NCBI GenBank assembly: GCA_020850735.1
Contig: JADZEE010000048.1
Span: 35,510-99,509 of the forward strand
DNA length: 64,000 nt
Direction of reading: 5' to 3'
DNA from: Gammaproteobacteria bacterium
GTDB taxonomy: Bacteria > Pseudomonadota > Gammaproteobacteria > JADZEE01
Below, one piece after another: positions 59,701 through 64,000 of the stretch. The notes under the pieces were generated by a model. It ran no database searches. It saw only the letters and a list, made by a program, of their open reading frames with translations, and was not told where the DNA came from. Position 1 is the stretch's first letter, and each line of letters begins with the position of its first letter. The position numbers and the translations under genes are program-made.

Positions 59701-60226
59701 CGACGGTGGCGAGGGCAACGACATGGTCAACGGTGGCCCGGGCGCGGATCGGCTGCGCGGCGGCACCGGCCTCGACGTGCTGCTCGGCGGGCCCGGCGCC
59801 GACCGCTACGAAGCCGGGCCGGGACAGACCTACATGCTCGATACCGGCGGTGATGACCGCTACCACGTCGGCGCGATCTTCGATGCCGTGCGGATCCGGG
59901 ACCTCGAGGGTACGGCCGATCGCCTGGTCCTGGCGGACGCCAGGCAGAGCGATCTGCGGTTACGGCGCAACGGCGAGGCGCTGGAGATCGGCATCGCCGG
60001 CCGCTCCGGGCGCATCACGGTGGAGGGCTGGTATGCGCCGCTGGCGACGCGCATCGAATCCATCGAGACGAGCGGCGACGCGGCCGTGCTCGACGCGCTC
60101 GCGGCCGAGCAACTCGCCGCTGCCATGGCCGTTTTCGCGCCGCCGGTCATGGCCGGTCTCGACCCGCCGCTGGTCGGTGCCGATGCCTTCACACCCGGAT
60201 TGGCAGCCGCCGCGGCGGCTGCCTGA
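53717..60226 (+). CDS. giant RTX protein with lipase-like domain and cadherin-like repeats
   Basis: 2169 residues from the ATG at 53717, with AAGGAGG six bases upstream. There is no signal peptide. Residues about 60-350 form an alpha/beta-hydrolase, class-3 lipase-like region with the nucleophile elbow TVTGHSLGGHLAMA (Ser232). RTX calcium-binding nonapeptide blocks (GGxGxDxLx type) lie at about 578-635, 815-918, 958-1068, 1478-1530, 1671-1752 and 1958-2032. Cadherin/dystroglycan-like domains (with DPATRTLTGTP, DAGSGRLYGTP and DAATATFSGTP ends) lie at about 1275-1475 and 1862-1955. The C terminus is Ala-rich, as in type I cargo. It is probably exported by the ABC/HlyD pair at 43.2-46.8 kb and folds outside in calcium. 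Confidence 0.93.
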   Translation: MISSGYYYSLASLAEASYAFLIDPNTGRIWADRDGLLTALVRENEDSGEHEVFAPSQAAAFLTRWQPLHQQPNTESGMSATLFESVEAPGRFVLAIRGTEQGYADLLVADGLDIVTDGIAIDQLVDLYNLFQQLTTPSGAGYQAARLQTLAEETSAYQLARAGSLIPGWQGTAQDWLAELRARTDVVIDNPTGRVRTIVFEDSATVFADGRAAGLGYAALAEPGRLTVTGHSLGGHLAMACTRLLPALDLAAVTINGAGFASGPIAGLGGEAAVNLRNVFALLGGAPAFDRDRITNLYGSAAVELVTQNGPGLFQPGAHLEVHTESYALAHTLGHGSGQMTDALAVYDLFLGLGHNLQILPAPEALAVLGGVFAAATNEKLATFESLVDALDTVLATDAARIGAAGRGDREVLHVAIEAVRASAQYTALAGRVEIVPLFDLHAGGRIEALPADSLVAHALDGPDAGAWRHALVHLNPFVVRGVDDAARAELYAAAGGGDPAELSAAWLADRALLLTVWIEAGAGDTATVERADPALEAVTRFHDVATGLSLALRPSAAAALPDRNLWFGSARSDGRLAGADGDDRLYGLGGVDTLLGLAGADILDGGADADVLAGGAGTDWLLGGAGDDTLWGGEVFAPDDGAADRLEGGAGFDSYYAGRGDRITDSDGDGRVFVDLVRLTGGAHGDEDTPGRYLSADRRYAYALSGDTLRVVIDGDPDPAHHITVTGYRPGALGIELVDEDAAPAVLVASAGDDRFQLRGTPAGVVIEVDAGAVADHAGATRVVLAQVPASIHLLAGDDVLAVTGDFSGLQVHAGAGADIVRLEGLGTTSGAALHGEEGDDLLAGSLGDDLITGGEGVDTLFGGDGGDLVNGGAGSDWLEGHAGHDQIYAGAGADWLLGGAGIDQLSGDGGDDVLYGDAVGPGLAWAGRDFALPLPAPLFAGEYGVLSESDRDAAAGDVLLGGAGDDAVYGGGGDDLIDGGDDADHLEGEAGDDTLFGRAGDDELWGDANPLTRADDARVLHEVALADGTARIVWRLHGAHDDASGDDVLDGGPGRDRLYGGAGSDSYRFGYGYGEDTVLDSAGANDRVVLLEGIGPADVDIVPVAAGIEIALRRAGVLTGDVLTLLAAPGPTAGIERIELAGADALDLTVPAWVLEPLAIDTPGSYGGTRAASAYTVAMDPADGFRIDIADAGGADSLVLAPVRLDLPPEFGARYVTPVVTGYAREGADLRLDLRMDADIVRAPAQGTIHIHDYFGAGRIERLRTPAGELGEPNAAPRVTAIVGSRQAPAGERFALTLPADLFTDDLLDEVSLDARRADGRPLPAWLLFDPATRTLTGTPAVADSALFDVLITATDRHGATAVTSFSLEAGDLNDPPTVARAPADQVVEIGTELAFAVGADVFTDPDYGDHLTIDVLDAQGQPLPDWLHYDAGSGRLYGTPRVPDLGAALYAVRAEDRRGAFVSALFHIEVVAPPGGQGTALADHLIGGPGADVLFGAAGDDVLDGGDGDDWLIGGAGADRMAGGEGYNTYLIRPFEGFDTIVVEPAGEHRIEFGPGFAPADLTPRFVQGGGIGLEIRLHERTTAYGTQVGGALRFDGLYTGLTVAAGGLIGSVTTDAAVVDLDRYRLVFADGTQLPLADLLAIANRAPPPGSGGLALRVVPSGATAFTGTDDAELVLGRAGGERIDAAAGDDVVRGGEGDDDLSGAAGNDVLYGEWGADWLRGGAGDDELAGGPGDDVLEGGSGDDRYALAACGGIDRIADTDGFDTVRIGALGDTRHVTLDELLVFRHGDDLHVRWDRDAGFVVADWYLAPARRIDALLSLGAFGEAPIDENEGGGELFRLSAAELEALARPATAPRLALPPADQVLTAGVPWRYTLAAQTFVDADPGDSLLLAASLGGSALPDWLDFDAATATFSGTPDIDARGHYELAVTAVDTLGLQATGRLRLDVVVPGLQEGGPGADILRGVAAPDVIFGGAGRDLLLGGDGDDLLDGGEGNDMVNGGPGADRLRGGTGLDVLLGGPGADRYEAGPGQTYMLDTGGDDRYHVGAIFDAVRIRDLEGTADRLVLADARQSDLRLRRNGEALEIGIAGRSGRITVEGWYAPLATRIESIETSGDAAVLDALAAEQLAAAMAVFAPPVMAGLDPPLVGADAFTPGLAAAAAAA

Positions 60227-60599
60227 ACCGGGCCGCCCCGGATCGCCGCCAGCATCGGCCGGGTCTCGCGCAACCGCAATAAATTATTGAGATTCACGAA
60301 CTTAGCTTCCGAACAGGATGATTGATGCTACAATGCCACAGACTCGCAGGCGCGCCCGGAGCGACGGATCGCGCGGGTGACGGCCGCGATCCGGCGCCGG
60401 CCGTGAGCTGGTGTTACGGCCACGGTGATCGCGCGTCGCGGCGTCACGGCCGACCGGTGCCAGGGGCGTGTCCGGGCACGGCCGCCGCGCCCACGGCGGC
60501 TCGTGCCGGCGCCGCGCGCGACGACGGTCGCCGGGAGCGGCGGGGCCCGGGGCACGAATTGCACATGTATCGATACATCAGCGTCAGGATTTCCCACGC
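60227..60599. other. 373-bp intergenic region before the polysaccharide genes
   Basis: An AT-rich patch at about 60278-60345 stands out, with TACAAT (60329-60334) as a good -10 candidate but only a weak -35 17 bases upstream. It probably carries the promoter of the nucleotide-sugar cluster, leaving a long leader of about 260 nt. No terminator hairpin for the RTX gene was seen. Confidence 0.4.
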
Positions 60600-61609
60600 A
60601 TGAGAATCTTGGTCACCGGCGCCGCCGGCTTCATCGGTGCGGCGCTGTCGATGCGCCTGCTCGCGCGCGGCGACGAGGTCGTCGGGGTCGACAACCTCAA
60701 TGACTACTACGACGTGCGCCTGAAGGAAGATCGTCTCGCACCGCTCACCTCGCAACCGGGCATGCGCTTTCACCGCACGGATATCGCCGATCGCGCGGCG
60801 CTCGCGCAGGTGTTTCGCGCCGAGCGGCCGCAGCGGGTGATGCACATGGCCGCCCAGGCGGGCGTGCGCTACTCGCTCGAGAATCCGCACGCCTACGTCG
60901 ACGCCAATATCGTCGGCACCCTGAACGTCCTCGAGGGCTGCCGGCACAACGGTGTCGAGCACCTGGTCTACGCCTCGTCGAGCTCGGTCTACGGCGCCAA
61001 CACGCGCATGCCGTTTTCGGTGCACGACAACGTCGACCACCCCGTGTCGCTGTATGCCGCGTCCAAGAAGGCGAACGAGCTGATGGCGCATACCTACAGC
61101 CACCTGTACGGCCTGCCGACCACGGGGCTGCGTTTTTTCACCGTCTACGGGCCGTGGGGCCGGCCGGACATGTCGCTGTTCCTGTTCACCCGCAACATCC
61201 TCGCCGGCAAGCCCATCGACGTGTTCAATTACGGCAACCACCGGCGGGATTTCACGTACGTCGACGACATCGTCGAGGGTGTGATCCGGGCCCTGGACAA
61301 CGTCGCGCAGCCCGATCCGCGCTGGCGCAGCGACGCGCCGGATCCCGGCACCAGCAGCGCACCCTACCGGCTGTACAACATCGGCGCGCACAACCCGGTG
61401 CAGCTGCTGCATTTCATCGAGGTGCTGGAGGATTGTCTCGGCATGAAGGCACACAAGAACATGCTGCCGCTGCAGCCCGGCGACGTGCCCGACACCTACG
61501 CGGACGTGGAGGCGCTGGTCGACGACGTCGGCTACCAGCCCTCGACGCCCATCGAACAGGGCATAGCCCGCTTCGTCGAGTGGTACCGCGACTACTACGA
61601 GGTGCGACC

Positions 61610-61613
<4 letters not shown>
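60600..61613 (+). CDS. UDP-glucuronate 4-epimerase-like NAD-dependent epimerase
   Basis: 337 residues from the ATG at 60600. An extended SDR with [15 protein letters not shown] (TGxxGFIG) at the N terminus, [18 protein letters not shown], the [15 protein letters not shown] block typical of UDP-glucuronate/galacturonate epimerases, catalytic Ser in YASSSSVYG and YxxxK in [35 protein letters not shown] and a C-terminal [10 protein letters not shown] follow. It makes UDP-galacturonate for capsule, exopolysaccharide or LPS. The stop overlaps the next gene (ATGA). Confidence 0.93.
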
Positions 61614-62896
<1,283 letters not shown>

Positions 62897-63023
62897 GCGG
62901 CGGGCGGCGGGCAGTGTCCGATCCGGGCCACCGACCGTCACGCCGGCGGTTGCCGCACGCAGCGGCGAACCCGGTGACCCGTCGCCGCTCGCCCGGCAGC
63001 CATCCGCGCCGCGGAGATCCGCG

Positions 63024-64000
63024 ATGAAAGTGGCCATGATCGGTACCGGCTACGTGGGCCTGGTGTCGGGCGCGTGTTTCGCCGAATTCGGTGCCGACGT
63101 CACCTGCGTCGATCTCGACGCCGGCAAGATCGCTCGGCTCGAGCGCGGCGAGATCCCCATCTACGAGCCGGGGCTGCAGGACATCGTCGAGAAGAACGTC
63201 GCCGGCGGGCGGCTCGCGTTCACCAACCGCTTCGACGGCGCCGTCGAAGCGGCCGATCTCGTGTTCATCGCCGTCGGTACGCCCTCGCGCCGCGGGGACG
63301 GTCACGCCGATCTGAGCTACGTCTACGAGGCCGCCCGGCAGATCGCCGCCCACCTCGAGGGCTACACGGTCATCGTCGACAAGTCCACGGTGCCGGTCGG
63401 TACCGCGCGCAACGTCCATCGCCTGATCCGCGAAGCCCGCCCGGATGCGGATTTCGACGTCGCGTCGAATCCGGAATTCCTGCGCGAGGGATCGGCCATC
63501 GGCGACTTCATGCGTCCGGACCGGATCGTCATCGGCGTCGAGAGCGCGCGCGCCGAGGCGCTGCTGCGCGAGCTGTACCGCCCGCTGAACCTCATCGAGA
63601 CGCCGATCATGGTGACCAACCTGGAATCGGCCGAGCTCATCAAATACGCCTCGAACGCGTTTCTCGCCACCAAGATCAGCTTCATCAACGAGATGTCGCT
63701 GCTGTGCGAGGAGGTCGGCGCGGACGTGCACGCGGTCGCCAAGGGCATGGGTCTGGACGGCCGCATCGGCCGCAAGTTCCTGCATCCCGGGCCGGGTTTC
63801 GGTGGCTCCTGCTTCCCCAAGGACACCCAGGCGCTGGTGCGCATCGCGCAGGAGCACGGCGCCTCGAGCCGCATCGTCGAGGCGGTCATCGAGGTGAACG
63901 CCGCGCAGAAGGCGCGCATGATCAAGAAGATCCGCTCCGCCCTGGGCGGCAGCGAGACCGGCAGGACCATCGCCGTGCTCGGGCTGACGTTCAAGCCCGA
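63024..64000 (+). CDS. ugd: UDP-glucose 6-dehydrogenase (cut by window end)
   Basis: The first 325 residues of an enzyme of about 440. It begins MKVAMIGTGYVGLVSGACFAEFG (Rossmann), with YEPGLQDIVEKN, AVGTPSRRGDGHADLSYV, DKSTVPVGTA and SNPEFLREGSAIGDFMRPDRIVIG. The active-site Cys is in PGPGFGGSCFPKDTQAL. The fragment ends in the dimer/NAD region GLTFKP. It oxidises UDP-glucose to UDP-glucuronate, the substrate of the epimerase two genes upstream. ATG 63024 is used, with GGAG about eight bases before it; 127 bp separate it from the previous gene. Confidence 0.96.
   Translation, partial: MKVAMIGTGYVGLVSGACFAEFGADVTCVDLDAGKIARLERGEIPIYEPGLQDIVEKNVAGGRLAFTNRFDGAVEAADLVFIAVGTPSRRGDGHADLSYVYEAARQIAAHLEGYTVIVDKSTVPVGTARNVHRLIREARPDADFDVASNPEFLREGSAIGDFMRPDRIVIGVESARAEALLRELYRPLNLIETPIMVTNLESAELIKYASNAFLATKISFINEMSLLCEEVGADVHAVAKGMGLDGRIGRKFLHPGPGFGGSCFPKDTQALVRIAQEHGASSRIVEAVIEVNAAQKARMIKKIRSALGGSETGRTIAVLGLTFKP

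Overview
The window is a GC-rich chromosomal segment (by eye roughly 70% G+C) with dense, mostly short-spaced genes. The content points to a gammaproteobacterium: purN, rnd, prc, SirB1-, YajQ- and HugZ-type proteins, NsrR/NnrS, an LpxR-like outer-membrane protein, type I secretion and many c-di-GMP enzymes. The exact order cannot be told from the sequence. No rRNA, tRNA, CRISPR array, prophage or intact insertion sequence was recognised.

Layout. 1-7.3 kb: a degenerate GGDEF-cupin protein, a CNNM/CBS membrane protein, a small zinc-finger protein, a monoheme secreted protein, purN and a histone-deacetylase-like hydrolase. 7.3-11.7 kb: mug, then coupled coenzyme F420 genes cofE-cofD-cofC and an F420-type luciferase-like oxidoreductase; this cofactor pathway is uncommon in this group. 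11.8-16.3 kb: uncharacterised membrane and secreted proteins, a DUF2461 protein, a solitary pqqA with its own terminator (too short for ordinary ORF calling) and an LpxR-like protein. 16.4-25.6 kb: universal stress protein, SDR, a large PAS/GAF/HD-GYP regulator with a broken receiver domain, a LysR regulator divergent from a SnoaL-like secreted protein, a MATE exporter and an APC permease.

25.7-36.2 kb: Prc protease, an Mpo1-like protein, RNase D, a PQQ-type sugar dehydrogenase lipoprotein, an FKBP isomerase, a GGDEF-EAL protein with a defective EAL site, and overlapping soxC-soxD-like genes. 36.2-48.9 kb: a lipoprotein esterase, carbonic anhydrase coupled to a DUF393/LMF1 fusion, a 97-aa protein coupled to a diguanylate cyclase, a rhomboid protease, a HugZ-like protein, a type I secretion ABC transporter and membrane-fusion protein, then NnrS and NsrR with a visible NsrR-like operator. 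Two copies of a mobile-type palindromic repeat (arm starting AAAACCGGGGTCAGAGTCGA) lie between convergent genes at 36.2 and 46.8 kb.

48.9-64 kb: SirB1-like protein, YajQ, a quinoprotein-associated SoxYZ-like carrier, a ferritin-like DUF455 protein, small unknowns, a 6.5-kb RTX/lipase/cadherin-like gene whose 5' end has a different base composition, and the start of a surface-polysaccharide cluster (UDP-glucuronate 4-epimerase-like gene, two nucleotide-sugar dehydrogenases), cut by the window end.

Recurrent themes: c-di-GMP signalling (two apparently intact GGDEF domains, one degenerate GGDEF with a kept inhibitory site, one EAL lacking a catalytic residue, one HD-GYP, one YajQ); periplasmic quinoprotein and sulfur chemistry (pqqA, PQQ dehydrogenase, SoxYZ-like carrier, SoxCD); and F420-dependent redox chemistry. 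The type I exporter at 43.2-46.8 kb and the RTX protein at 53.7 kb are plausible partners, though about 7 kb apart.
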